Below, piece by piece: positions 1-12,057 of a stretch of 64,000 nucleotides of DNA. Below the pieces are notes generated by a model. The model saw only the letters and a program-made list of their open reading frames with translations. It searched no databases and was not told the DNA's origin. How positions within the stretch are numbered: position 1 is the first letter of the stretch; each line of letters begins with the position of its first letter. The stretch is from contig CM065706.1 in NCBI GenBank assembly GCA_017654935.2, positions 13,545,353-13,609,352 on the forward strand. The letters are read 5' to 3'. The DNA is from Phymorhynchus buccinoides (Eukaryota > Mollusca > Gastropoda > Neogastropoda > Raphitomidae). A program made the position numbers and the translations under genes.

Positions 1-52
1 ATTCATTAACCCAAACACGGTTTGTGAACTCTTGTCGTTTCTTTCACCTCAG

Positions 53-1891
53 GGGACCTACACCAGCCCCGGCCAGATGCCGAGCCCCGGGGGCACGGAC
101 TCGTTCTTCCAGAGCTACTACACGCCCAACCCAAACACCATGTACCCGTTCATGAGCCAGGGCATCAGCACCACGGAGGGCCCCTGGTCCAACGGCGGCG
201 ACACGGCCATGTTCCCCATGAGCTACGACTACAGCAGCATGTACGGCGGCTTCGGCTTCCCCTTCGGCAGCTGGGACTACCCCAGCGAGTACTGGAACGC
301 GCCCGCCCAGCCCCCGGCGCCCCCCCAGGCGGGTGCCCGCAAGGACCCCCACCGCCCTTACCCGGAGACGGACTACTACCCGGCGGACCCGTCCATGATG
401 GCGGCGGCGGCTGCTGCTGCGGCGGACTCATACGGGATGATGAACGGTGCGGGGCCCGGTCCTGAGCGGGGCCTGGGCGGCGGGGGGGACCCCATGGGGG
501 GTGTGGAGCAGGGGCTAAGGGGCATGACCCTGCAGGGACCCATGGAGAAGAAGATGGACCACGGCCCCACCATGGGGGCCGAGATGGTCGGGGGTGTGCC
601 CCACCACCCCCAGGAGATGGTGTCGCCCCCGCCCGTGCCCCAGTCGGTGTCCTCGAGCATGCACGGCGTCGTCAGTTCCCAAGGGATGGGGCTCAGCGTG
701 GGAGGAGGTGGCATGGGAGGTGGGGGAGGAGGGGGAGGCATGGGCAACCAGGCGCCCAAGAAAACGTCGTGGGCCGCCATCGCGTCCCAGCCGGCCCGGT
801 CCCAGCCACAGGTGCGGCCCCGCATGATGCCCCGGGCCCCGGCCAACCCCAACAAGCCGCACAGCATGGACATTGGGACCTGGGAGAGCCGCGGTGGGAT
901 GGGGGGAGGAGCCGGAGGAGGAGGAGGAGGCCCCGTGGGCGGGAAACCGATGCCCGGGCAGCGCCAGGCCTGGAATGCCCCTCGCCGCCAGATGGGCGGC
1001 CCCACGGGGCCACCGTCTGGCATGAACAGCAACAGCAACAACAGCGGGGGCCACAGCCAGAACCACCAAGGAGGCGGAGGAGGACAGCACCCCAGCTCGT
1101 ACGGGTCGGGCTCCAGCAGCCCCGGAAACATGGCCGGCGGGGGAGGCGGCACAGGCGCGGGTGCGGGCGCAAACGGCTCAGCCCAGAACCACCACCCGGT
1201 TCTGGACAAGCTGCGGCAGGAGAACCAGTACAACCCCAAGGAGTTCACGCTGAACACGAAGGGGGCGCGTTTCTTTATCATCAAGAGCTACTCGGAGGAT
1301 GACATCCACCGCTCCATCAAGTACAACATCTGGTGCAGCACTGAGCACGGCAACAAGCGCCTCGACTCGGCCTTCCGCGAGCGCGAGGGCAAGGGCCCCA
1401 TCTACATGCTCTTCTCCGTCAACGGCAGCGGGCACTTCTGCGGCGTGGCCCAGATGCTGTCGCCCATCGACTACAACAAGAACTCGAGCGTGTGGGCGCA
1501 GGACAAGTGGAAGGGCCAGTTCGAGGTGAAGTGGGTGTACGTGAAGGACGTGCCCAACTCGCAGCTGCGCCACATCCGGCTGGAGAACAACGAGAACAAG
1601 CCGGTGACCAACTCGCGCGACACGCAGGAGGTGCCCCCCGAGAAGGGCAAGCAGGTGGTGAAGATCCTGCACGGCTACAAGCACACCACCAGCATCTTCG
1701 ACGACTTTGTGCACTACGAGAAGCGCCAGGAGGAGGACCAGTCGCCCACCAACAGCGCCCCCCTGCCTCCGCCCCCCTCCAACCACTCCCACCACGCCCA
1801 CCACGGCGGGGGGCACGGGGGACACTCCGGGGGTCACCCTGGGGGTCCCGGCGGTATGGACAGAGGGGACCGCAGCCAACGAGGAGGACGG
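53..1891 (+). CDS. Ythdf: YTHDF-family m6A reader, large internal exon with the YTH domain (5' part missing)
   Basis: Family role: cytoplasmic reader that binds N6-methyladenosine in mRNA through its YTH domain and affects decay, translation and condensates. Seen: the exon starts after a pyrimidine-rich acceptor (AG at 51-52) in phase 0 and encodes 613 residues. Residues 1-400 are Tyr/Pro/Met-, Gly- and Ala-rich, with a run of eight Ala and long Gly stretches. They include the family blocks [13 protein letters not shown] and MDIGTW. The YTH domain spans about residues 405-545 ([42 protein letters not shown]). The three aromatic-cage Trp are at exon residues 427, 481 and 486; the 54- and 5-residue spacing equals that of human YTHDF2 W432/W486/W491. 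The C-terminal part is His/Gly-rich and then RGG-like. The donor is CGG|GTAAGA at 1892. The frame stays open to 2251, but that is intron. The N-terminal exons lie to the left of the window. Confidence 0.96.
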
Positions 1892-2610
1892 GTAAGACAT
1901 GAGACATCTTTATTGTCCGTAGTGCACAATGCACATGATGTATGGAAAAGTGGTGTCGCCCATGTAAAATTTGGCAGATTGACTCATTCGCATCGCAACT
2001 ACTTTGAATTATTAAAGAAACTCACAAATCACTCCAGCCATACACACAAGCAAAACATACATAAACTAAAGGAGAAATGGAAGAAGATTATGGGTTTTTA
2101 CTTCAGGTTTAGACATAGGGAATTGGTAGATCAGACTTTTTTATATATAGACTTTATAAACTCTATACACCGATTGGTTCCCCCACAACAAAACACTACA
2201 AAAGCAAAGTCAGAGGCAAAATTGTGGTCTAAGGGAGCGAAGCGAGTTTAGAAGTGATAGAAGTGACCAAGGTATGGTGTGCACACAGATTTACTTTCCT
2301 TGAAGCAATTTTATCAAATAGGCCATTTGCCGCGTGCTGGCAACCTTCAATTTCACTGAGTTGAACTAGAGAGGTCAGCGCAACTCGGGCAGAACAAGCT
2401 CGGGCAATTTAGTAGTCGTAAAATAGAGTACGGACAGTTGTGGCAAATGCCCTATTGACAGCTATCTATTCATTCTGGACATATATGTCCGGAACGACTT
2501 GTAACGAGTTAAGCAGTGATGTACAGAGGATTGAAAAATGATGGGACTAACTGTCCTGACAAGAGAAATCAATATATAGGACAATGTCTGGACTGGCTCT
2601 TGCAGAAATG

Positions 2611-2981
2611 GGTAAAGGTAAAGATGTGCCACCCCCCATGCATTTCTTGGTTAATTGTATTTTTCCGTTTTTGCCTTACATAAAAGCTGTATTTTAGGAA
2701 CATTTTTAGCTAATTACCTTTTTGGAATACTAACCCTAACCCTACCCCTAAACCTAACCCTACCCCGCGATTTGTCACAGTTGTGGTTCGTTGCGTTTTT
2801 CCGTCTTATACGGTGTGGGGTAGGGTTAGGGTTAGGGCTAGGGTTAGGGTTAGTATTCCAAAAAGGTTATTAGCTAAAAATGTTCCTAAAATACAGCTTT
2901 ATGTATGGTAAGAAAGGCAATAACGGAAAAATACAATTAACCGAGATAGGTAGGGGGGGTGGCACATCTTGACCTTTACCC
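2611..2981. repeat. Foldback element with telomere-like repeats in both arms, copy 1
   Basis: The left end (gggtaaaggtaaagatgtgcc) returns inverted at the right end (ggcacatcttgacctttaccc). The arms continue inward for about 170 bases each and carry ACTAACCCTAACCCTACCCC on the left and its inverse on the right. A second copy lies at 20260-20651. No coding capacity is seen. Confidence 0.85.
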
Positions 2982-4329
2982 AGAAATGTTATATTTCAAT
3001 GTCCTATGACTGGGGCCCAGGGACATCACTGATTAACCCAATGACTCCCAACCATTCGAACTGGGAATCGATCCCAGTTCCCGAGAGATGGGAATTAACT
3101 CCGAACGTCACACCAAATCTTTTCATTAAAAAAATCACCCAGAATAAAGTCCAACTCGCATTTCATTTCTGAGAGATGCATATTGAATAGCAATGATGAT
3201 GATATTATTCCACAGCTAACACACTGTCAGTGTCACACAACAAACCATGAATTGGAATAAAAAATCCGTAATGGCACTCCGAGCATCGCGCCGAGTCAAT
3301 ACTGCGTCACGTCACGTGGAAAGAAGAAAATAATTTGGGGTCACTTCGAAAAATCCGTTCAAAAAGACTGCTGTAAGAACCAAAAACGGACCACTGAGAG
3401 TCAGGAACAGGAAGAACTAACTTAGTATATTGCATTGTGGGTAGGGTGAAAGTGAACGTACTAGACCTGGCGTTCAGCGGGCGCAATCGGCGCATACGGG
3501 CTGCATGAGTTGACAAAATTTGGTTGAATTTGGCGTCTGTGTCCTAGAGAGGGTTAAGCAAATAATACGAATGAAATAGATAATTGAAATAGCTTATCAT
3601 ACAGTTTCTCATGTTCTTTGTCTCACCAAACAATAGTAAGCAATTCACAGGATCTCGTTTGAGACAAAGAACGCGAATTAACAACTCAGACATGCTAATT
3701 TTATGATGATTGCACTCTTTGATGTCTTAGGAAAGTGTACAAATGATCCGTACTTGAATCCAGCGCTGTTGAGGCGCTAAGCTTTTGTGTGAATTTTTTT
3801 TTAGATGGACTCCATACTTTCATAGTGCCTTCACACACAGTCTTCAAATTTGGCATGCATGGTCAGGGCAATGTTCTGTATCAGTGGGCACAATTTCATG
3901 TAGATATCTTTATTAGATCCTGAGAAACAACAATTGCCCCCAAAAGTGCAGTGTGCCACCGTAAGCCCCACAGTGTCACCATCAGGCATCAGAACTGTCA
4001 GAGGATCAAGAATTGCTGGAAGAGGATTCGAATGTGTTGCTAGAGGGTGCTGATTTTCTGCCGAGTGTGATCTGTCAGGGCTCCCAGGGACCCCCATTTG
4101 GGGGTATATGAAGCACTACAATTCTAAATGACCCTCTAAAAGAATGTGCAGGGGGTCCCAGGGATGCACTAGAAAATTTCTTTTTAGCATTCGCAATGCC
4201 ACTGGGACCCTCTATCCTGCCTCTAGGACCCTCTAAACTGTAAGTGAAGGAGTCCCTGGGACCCCTTGTTTTGTGGGGCGATTGGGAGCCCTGTCTGTGT
4301 TGTCAAATAGCATTTCCTGCTTTTCCATG

Positions 4330-4500
4330 TGAAGTTTTGCTGGGGACTTGAAGCTAAAGCTACTCTGACCCGTGCACTTTAAAATTCCATTCGGCAGTCA
4401 AAGACAGTGAAGTTGAAAGAGTCGGCAAGAGCAGGAAGAAATCCTACTGCCTGGTATGATGACAAATTGATAGCTAGGTTTCCTGTGTCCGCTCCCCCCC
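4330..4500 (+). repeat. SINE body fragment (same family as 40905-41275)
   Basis: Shares with the later copy the blocks gacttgaagctaaagctactctgacccgtg, gagcaggaagaaatcctactgcctggtatg and caaattgatagctaggtttcc. The tRNA-like head is missing. Confidence 0.6.
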
Positions 4501-5697
4501 CCTCCAAAACACACACGTCTTTTATCTTTCCAAGTTTCAGATGTAGTAGATTCTACAAATTAATTTTTTTTTTTAAAGAAAACATTCTTTAAAAAAAACA
4601 AAAAACACAATTATCTGCCAAATAATATGCTTGAGCGTCCAATAAAATTTTTTGAAAAATTATTCAGTATTTTAGTAATTTCTTAGGTACTAACTACTAT
4701 AACGGATTATCAAAAAAACAAATAAAACAAAAACTTCAAGCATCCTTGACCGAAAAAATACAAAACAATAAAGCCCTTCAGATGTTGTGGGTTCTATATT
4801 TATACAAACAAAAGGGGGGAAAAGGTTAGTCTGGCAACTACTAGTACCAGTAGAACTAGTAGTCTCTGCTTACAATAATTTTTTGGAAAAATTTATTCAA
4901 TCGTTATCCCTTCCCCCCCCTGAAAAAGAAAGAAAGATTATTTTGATTACTATCTATTCCTAGCAGCATAAAATCTATGCTTATAAAATTCATTTGATGT
5001 CTGTGCAGACCTGCCTACCCATACGATTTTTCCGTATTTAGTGTTTTTCCGAGTGTTTTTCATCATTTTGCATGGCAGTTTAATGTTCTATAATGTTCCG
5101 TTTTTGGGTCTCCTTGCAATTTCGTGGAGTACCTAAAAAAGAAATTGGGGGTAGGCAGGTCTGTCTGTGCGTGTGTTTGTTCACCATGTAGTGTAAGTGT
5201 AACTCATGAACTGGTCGACAGAATCGCTTTAAATTTTGTATGGTGGTGTATCAAAAAACCTATCTTGCAACACTGATGGTCTCATACTGTCATCGAAATT
5301 TTGAACCTCCAGTGCAAATCTCTGCCAAGGAAGACTCACTCTTAATTTTATGTCAAATCATATGTGCTGTAGTAGTAAAGTGTAGTACCTCAAAGTACTG
5401 GTAGTAACTCAACAGGCTGGACTGGCTGGCAGCGCTTAATTCCCTTGGACTATAAACCTGACTGAATGACAGAGGGAGAGACTCAGAGAGAGAGAGTGTG
5501 TGTGTGTGTGTGTGTGTGTTTTCTTCAGTTTAACATCCTTCCACTAAAACTAAAAGTGATTCAGACAGTATGTGTGTGTGTGTGTTTGTGTGCTTGAAGT
5601 GTAGTGAGCGGGTTTGCTAGTGAACTATGAACTTGGCTCAATGAGTCGATAAGAAATTAAAAAAATGAAAGTGAGTTTTTGTGTGTGTGTGTGTGAC

Positions 5698-5736
<39 letters not shown>

Positions 5737-5740
5737 GTGA

Positions 5741-5779
<39 letters not shown>

Positions 5780-5815
5780 TCACAATGTCAATAATCATTT
5801 TGATTTTTCTGTGTT

Positions 5816-7266
5816 TTAACCCTTTTGCCGCCAGCCATGTTTCAGCACAAAAAAATGTCATTAAACTTAAACTGAGTGGAGAAAAAAATGTTTCTGCAAT
5901 ATTGCGAATTCCTTGGTGACATAATATATTATAACAGTGTTTCCCATAGGGGTGAAATGTGAGAGTCCCAGGAACTCCCTGTTCAAAATTTTAAGAGTCC
6001 TTTTCATATTTTTAAGAGTCCCCTAAGTACATGTATAAGATAAAAAATGCTTTAACAAAAGCACATACATGCTAAACACACATGCTATATGCACAGTGAA
6101 CACACAGGCAAACACATACATGTGCATAACCCCTGGAAATGGATTAGGCTGACTACAGAGAGAGAGAGAGAGGGGGTGGGGGGGGGGACAAACAGATTGA
6201 GATATGGACAGAGAGACAGGCAGACAGACACACAAGCGTACACACACACTTGCATGTGCAGTAGCTTATGTTTTTGAGAAGATGCCATTCACATCTCTAA
6301 AAGAACGGCTTGATGCTGCTGCTTTTTCCTCTGTCGAACTTGCAAAAACCGTTCAGATTTGGTCAACGAAGAAATCAGACCTAAAACTTGAAGCACTTCA
6401 CTCTCGCGAACAAGCATTCAGATGTAAACAAAGATCGTTTTGGAATGACCGGACATGTGTCTGCTTTAGAAAGGAAAACCCCGGATGGTCAGAAACAAGA
6501 CTGACAACCAGGAAAACCAAAGCAAACAGACTGACCGCTGTGGCACGAAGCGAAAATCTGGTTCGGAGTTTTGATATGGAAAAGTTGGGGTGGCTAGACC
6601 TAATTCCAACGATCCTACAAGTTGCAGACGATGTTTGAGCGAGTCCGAAACTAGCAAACATATTCTTCTGCCCCTTTCCTACTCGTGGCTTCTTTTGGGG
6701 AGGCATGGCTGGTTTTAAACACGAATTGTTGTCAAAAGGCCGAGAACGATCTTGTTTAGCACTAGAAGACTAGGTCACGCTGGAACTTTATTTGGTCTTC
6801 AAAAAGTTGGATCGGAAAAGCTTTACCGAATGTGCAATGCCGCCATTTCTTCGTTTCGGAGTTCGTTTCGCCAGATACAACTTTTTAGTTCTGATTATGG
6901 TCCGAGGCCGCGGAAGAACTAAGTTTAGCAGACGACAGAATCCTTGAAGTTGTTGACTGCTTTGACGAAAAATCAATCGGTCAGAGCCTGCCTGCTAAAA
7001 CTATCCGTCAGAATCGAAGGTTTATGAGTCAATGACCGACGCCAAGAATGAACCCTGCTGTCTTGGTCTGTTGAAAAAAGTGTGCTTCAGGGACGCACAT
7101 ATGTGCGTTATGGGAAACACTGATTATATAACATTAGGCCTATCCCTACCTCCCCAAATTAAGAAAATAGGGTCTTCAGATAACAGGTCTGGATTGGATG
7201 ACTTTTAGTGACATGGGTGTTAAACTATTGTGGTGCTAAAATGCGACATTGGCAGTGAAAGGGTTA
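5816..7266. repeat. TTAA-ended palindromic repeat, split by a hAT-like element
   Basis: The outer ends are ttaacccttttgccgcca on the left and tggcagtgaaagggttaa on the right. These match the intact 242-bp copy at 54360-54601. The copy is interrupted at about 5935-7122 by an element with different terminal repeats. Confidence 0.75.
5935..7122. mobile_element. hAT-like DNA transposon, non-autonomous or decayed
   Basis: The terminal inverted repeats are CAGTGTTTCCCATA and TATGGGAAACACTG, the usual hAT-type end. The 1188-bp insert sits in AT-rich target DNA, so the 8-bp duplication cannot be read with certainty. A minus-strand frame starts at 6706 with a Lys-rich N-terminus followed by MFASFG, which resembles hAT transposase starts, but it breaks early. 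Fossil transposase is likely; function is unlikely. Confidence 0.7.
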
Positions 7267-8340
7267 AAGAAGAATCAATGCATGAAAGATTACAAGTGTT
7301 TGTTTCTCCTAGCTTTGTTCATGTTGCATCAGTATTTGTTTAACAACAAAAATGTAATGTTCTACTAGTACTAGATAGTGCACATTTTGTCACAATGTCC
7401 AGAGCTTTTGATTGTTTTTAGAATTCATCATGTTCACGGATCCCTGACTCCACAAAATGAGGGGTCAATTTTTAGAGATACGGGTCATTGGTCTGCCCCC
7501 CCTGACAATCCAAAGCTCTATACAGCATTACTACAGTATAAAATTGCATTGTTACTGTTAGAAGACGTTTACATAATTACTGGGGGGCATGCTTTTATGT
7601 CTTGTTATTCTTGGTAAAAATGATGAATGCATTCATGAGACAGCTACAGTACTATACTAAACGATTTATGCTCTTGATCATAGAAGACAGATCACACCAC
7701 CGCCCATGTACAATGTAGTGCCGTGATATTTCAGTTTCCTTTTTTGAACTTTTTCTTATGCTCTTCGCCTCTTGACTGATAAAAAGTCTGCATTTCTTGC
7801 CTATGCTTGCTGAGCTGTGCATTAAGCGTACTGACATGATGACATCACTGATGATGTCATCAGATGAAGAGGAATAACTCTGATATTCTGGCTTTTGCTC
7901 TAGATAGCACAGTCAAGAAAGTAATATCCCCAGACCGTTTTGCCAGAATGGCTCTATCAGTTGGGTAACTCTCCTGAAAACTGGGTCATTGTGACCTATC
8001 CTAATTATTAAACAATAAAAAATCAAATCAAACAATGAGATATCATTCATTTGTGTATTTCAGCTCTAAATAGTTGTAAGAATCAGATAAAATGTTTCTT
8101 TTAGCTGTGCATGTACCAAAATGTGTTTAATAAACAATTTTGTCTAAAAAAATGGGCATTTTCAGTGCTTAGTTTTGTGACATGCCCAACAGTCTTGCAT
8201 AAAGTTTCTATTTTTTCAAAAACCACAAAAGATTCTGCACACATATGCATGCACACTCAAGATGAGTAGTAGTCCTTCCTTTATAGTAACAATTTTGTGG
8301 ATTTTACCAAAAAGTGTGTTTTAAAATAACATTTTAAATA

Positions 8341-10069
8341 CCAGGTAGCGCTGACAACATGTGGTGTCCTCAAATATAATACAAAATAATGCAGATTTTC
8401 TTTGCCTCAACAATCTCTAAGACCCATTTTTTTCTTATTTAGTTATCAAAAAACATATTGTTGACAATGTATGTGCATGAACAGTAAATATAATTGTTAA
8501 ATAGATTTTTTACAATTTTTTAAAAATCTTTGGTCATTGTCGTGTCCACAAAATGTGTTGTCAGCGCTACCTACATAATTAAAATTTTCACCTAGGGACT
8601 TCTTCTGCCCAAGTCAAAAGTTTACTACTTTCAAACAACTACTAAAGATCATTATTCATACAAAGTTTCAAATGTGTGGGATGTTTTGATTGGTCAAGAG
8701 AGCACAAAAACAGTATGGTGTCCACCCCTAAAAGGCCCGTTGTCAGCGCTACCTGGCCACTGAATGGGCCTTCTATGTGTAGAATAGCTTGTTCACAGTT
8801 AAGTTCTTAACCATAAGGCCAAATTTGCCAATACAATACACATTTATTCTTGTAGCAGACATATCTTTCAATTCACAAGAAATTTAATTCATACAATTTT
8901 CTTTTAGTGGATGGATGACAATGGCGTCCTTCTTGTTGTCTGTGTTGCCCACAATTTTTTTCTCAAATTTAAATCTTATTCTTTTTTTTCTATCATTGGA
9001 TACATATATAAAAAGACTTCATTTCAAAGTAATCTGTAAGTTAAAAGTGATAAATGCACCGTAAAGTCTGTTTAAGTAGGTAAAATCATGTAATGATAAT
9101 GGAGGACACCATGTTGTCAGCGCTACCAGTGGGTGTCCCTGTTGTCAGCGCTACCCAGAAATTATTTTTGTTATTAAGCTCTTTATATTTTACTTTTTTT
9201 TCTATCATTGAAAACATGTCTTCATTTCAAGGTAATCTGTAAGTTAAAAGTGATAAATGCACCATAAAGTCTGTTTAAGTAGGTAAAATTATGTAATGTA
9301 GGACACCATGTTGTCAGCGCTACCAGTTGGCGTCCCTGTTGTCAGCGCTACCCAGAATTTTTGTATTTTATTAAGCTCTTTATATTGTAAATTACCGTAT
9401 CTATGGGTTATTCCTGGTGGTAATGAAACTATTCTAACACATCCGCTATGAAAAATTGTCATTTTGAGTGGTGAGACATTATATAACAACATTTTGATAT
9501 GAACCATGGTAATGTGCATAGATGACACAAACCAACACTAGTATTTAAACACATTTCTTTTGTATTATTTTGCAAATGAAACCATTTGTAAGCCTTTATT
9601 TCAAGAAAGTCTGCTATGTTAAAGTGATAAATGCACCATAAAGTCTATTTAAGTGGGTAAAATTATATAATGGAGGACACCATGTTGTCAGCGTTACCAG
9701 ATGGTGTCCTGTTGTCAGCGCTACCCAGAAATTTATTTTTTAAAATTTAACACTTATTTTTTAATTGTCAAATTAATGGAATATCAGAGATAATAATGAA
9801 ACTATTCTAACACATTTGAAATAAAATAAATGGCATTTTGAGTGGCACAACATTATATAACAAAAATTAAAACAATCAATTATGGTAAGATCCAAAGACG
9901 GTATAAACTAACACCAATATTAAACAATAAAAAAAAAATGTTTTTAATGAAATCATTCATAACTCTTTATTTCAAGACAGTCTGTTATTCTAAAGAGATA
10001 AATGCATCATAAAGTTTATTTAAGTTGATGAAATTATGTAATGAAGGACACCGTGTTGTCAGCGCTACC
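8341..10069. repeat. Island of the recurring 14-mer TTGTCAGCGCTACC
   Basis: The motif occurs about ten times: inverted near 8345, and direct near 8560, 8741, 9114, 9141, 9311, 9337, 9684, 9712 and 10053. It is often preceded by ggaggacaccatg. From about 9000 on it is embedded in diverged tandem units that share taagttaaaagtgataaatg and aaagtctgtttaagtaggta. The 5' end reads ccaggtagcgctgacaac and inverted matches lie at 8740 and 10040-10069. It is probably a decayed DNA transposon with subterminal repeats. Confidence 0.7.
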
Positions 10070-10450
10070 AGCTCTGGACGCATATAAATAAAGTAATAAA
10101 ACCCAGCAATGATAGCTTTGACTGATTTTGTTTTCATTTCATAAGAAAGTTGATTCATAAAGCTACTCTATGCATGCATTTTCTGTTCAATTTGCCCAAT
10201 TTTATTTTTTGGCTTCTATGTCACATATTGGACCAGTTTTCAGGAGAGAGACCCAGTTGTCTTTTTCATGGCATGATTTGCCCAATTGTTTTTTCTTTTC
10301 TTTTTTTCTGGCAGTCATGTTATCTTATTCTACAAATTATCATGTTCCATACAATGGTTTATTTACGATTGCCCGGGACTCTCATTTCGTTTTTGATTTT
10401 AAATTAAAGCTTAGTTGATTGCCTACTCAGGCTACTGTGTGTGTGTGTGT

Positions 10451-10738
10451 GTGCATGGGTGCTCCTTCTTGCAGGATGTCCTGAATTGCAGGATGTCCTG
10501 AATTGCCTAGAGCCGGCGTTGCCGGATTATGAGAATTTCAGAAGCAACAATTTTCCTACACACACTTGTACAATAAAAAGGGCCTATATTAGTATATATA
10601 TTCAAAGGAATGTAGCACTTGTACTAGTCTTGAGGGGTGGAAAAAGAGCAGTAAATGTGTGTGTGCGCTGCTCCTGTACTCCGCCGGGACCGCCCGCCCC
10701 CTTGCAGGATTTTTGAAATTTCCCAGGAGCACCCATGA
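10451..10738. repeat. TIR repeat with GGGTGCTCC ends, copy 1
   Basis: Ends atgggtgctcc and ggagcacccat are inverted. The interior has gcaggatgtcctgaa, gccggcgttgccggattatgag and ccgccgggaccgcccgcc. A related copy lies at 11413-11775. Confidence 0.65.
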
Positions 10739-10740
10739 CG

Positions 10741-10846
10741 TGCAGGCATCAGAATTGTCAAGAGTTATCCCACTATAGTCTGGGGTCTTGATGGCCCTTG
10801 TACCGCGGTTTTCAGAGGATTGGACTTCAGACTATTCTGATGCCTG
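10741..10846. repeat. Short inverted-repeat element (106 bp)
   Basis: Ends tgcaggcatcagaat and attctgatgcctgca are exact inverted repeats. It is probably a MITE. It directly follows the previous repeat. Confidence 0.55.
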
Positions 10847-10989
10847 CATGTGTGTGTGTGTGTGCGTGCGCTAGTCAGTTGTGTCAGACTATGACTTGCA
10901 CACAGCTGAGAAGGCGATTGCTATTCTGAAGAGCTGGGTTGAAATTGGTTTATTGTGGTGACAGGTGAGGAAAGGCGCAAAGCGGCGAT

Positions 10990-11357
10990 GGTATTAGGTA
11001 CTTTATAGTCGCAGAGGTGTCTCTGTGAAATTCGTGTTGTTCCCACCTGGAGAGCGCGTCGCAGCCAGAGGCGCGCCACCTTTTTTTTTTTTTTGCATGC
11101 GATTTTTGTGTGACTGATGTGGAAGGAAGGGGGGGGGGGGGGTATTTTTTGACCAAATGACAACTTTTTTGTTGCCACTGGGTTTAACGTGTGCTAAGTG
11201 CATGGGCACATGGGACCTCTGTTTATCCTCTCATCCGAATGACTCCACGTTCAGACCGTAAGGCCTAGTGCAAAGTGAGAGGAAAAATCCCCTGTACCCA
11301 GGTTCGATCTCGGGTTTACTTGACACGAGGCGAACGCACTACCAGTACCACTGTGGG
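10990..11357 (-). repeat. tRNA-derived SINE, family 1, full copy
   Basis: Read on the minus strand it has a tRNA-like head with a B-box-like gatcgaacctggg. Then follow the block catccgaatgactccacg (seen on plus), the conserved ttaaacccagtggcaac region, ggcgcgcctctggctgcgac, ctccaggtgggaacaac and the tail taaagtacctaatacc. Family 1 copies also lie at 17487-17712, 46410-46662, 50655-51150, 58290-58540 and 60095-60356. Confidence 0.75.
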
Positions 11358-11412
11358 TAACTAGCCGCTAGTCCTTAATTATTGGCAAGCGCCAGATAGA
11401 CGCATTACAAGT

Positions 11413-11775
11413 TGTATGGATGCTCCTGCTTTCATGGATGTCGTGAAGTTCAGGATGTTTTTGTCCCCTATGTCCTGAAGTTCAGGATTTTTCATATTTT
11501 GTTATTGCCTGGAGCTGGCGTCGCTGGATTATGAGAATTTGAGAAGATGCATTTTGCTGGTTATAGTAGAGGTTATGGAAGTTTTAACCAAAAGTGAAAG
11601 TGCAATGAGAGCCTGTCGGTTACATTGGAAACTGTTGTTTCCCTTCAGCATCCAGGGGGCATTGCCCCCCCCAGAACCCCCAGGAGGGGCGCTGTCCTTG
11701 CACTCCGCCGGTGCCTGGGCGGGCCCTGGACCCCTGCCTTGCAGGATTTTTTTTAATTTCCCAGGAGCACCCATG
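11413..11775. repeat. TIR repeat with GGAGCACCCAT end, copy 2
   Basis: Ends atggatgctcctgc and ggagcacccatga. It shares gcctggagctggcgtcgctg, attatgagaatttgagaag and actccgccggtgcctggg with the copy at 10451. Confidence 0.65.
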
Positions 11776-12027
11776 AATTTGTAAATATGCAGTTTCTTTT
11801 TAATGTGTGTAAATGGCGCAGGCGTGCCAACAATCTGAGACTCTGGTCGGAGGTGCACACACATCTGTGCGTAAGAAGTGAAGCTGCTATGCTCTAAAAA
11901 AACAACCACACCCACGTTTGGTTGTACTAAATATTTTAATATTTCTTCTGTAACAATTATTCTACATTTGCTTTCTTTCGTTTTTTTGGTAACGCGCTAA
12001 ACGCTTTTTCCTCCCCCTGGGTTTCAG

Positions 12028-12057
12028 GACAGTCGTCGCGGCGGGCGGCACAACTAG
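12028..12057 (+). CDS. Ythdf: YTHDF last coding exon (nine residues plus stop)
   Basis: After a good acceptor (tttttcctccccctgggtttcAG) the phase-0 frame reads DSRRGGRHN and then TAG. Joined to the preceding ...DRSQRGGR it completes an Arg/Gly-rich C-terminal tail. The exon matches the upstream donor phase exactly and is followed by a long AT-rich 3' UTR with a poly(A) signal, which supports it as the terminal exon. It is too short to be found by ORF length alone. Transcript data would settle whether alternative last exons exist. Confidence 0.85.
   Translation, partial: DSRRGGRHN

Larger units (their letters stand above)
1892..12027 (+). other. Last intron of the YTHDF gene (10.1 kb)
   Basis: The intron runs from donor GTAAGA at 1892 to acceptor gtttcAG at 12026-12027. 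It holds a foldback element with telomere-like repeats (2611-2981), a SINE body fragment (about 4330-4500), a palindromic TTAA-type repeat split by a hAT-like element (5816-7266), an island of a recurring 14-mer (8341-10069), two copies of a TIR repeat (10451-10738 and 11413-11775), a 106-bp inverted-repeat element (10741-10846) and a reversed tRNA-type SINE (10990-11357). I recognise nothing in 2982-4330 or 4500-5816 beyond short GT/GA tracts, or in 7270-8340 beyond a piece at 7820-7970 that is also found at 47630-47760. Confidence 0.85.

Noticed and set aside
376..1284. Long minus-strand ORFs over the YTHDF exon
   Set aside because: They are Pro/Gly-rich antisense shadows of a GC-rich coding exon with no family resemblance.
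1892..2251. Continuation of the YTHDF reading frame past 1891
   Set aside because: A strong donor lies at 1892, base composition changes sharply there, and an in-phase RGG-type terminal exon exists at 12028.
2731..2855. Telomere or chromosome end
   Set aside because: The TTAGGG-like runs are short, in opposite orientations, and part of a dispersed foldback element.
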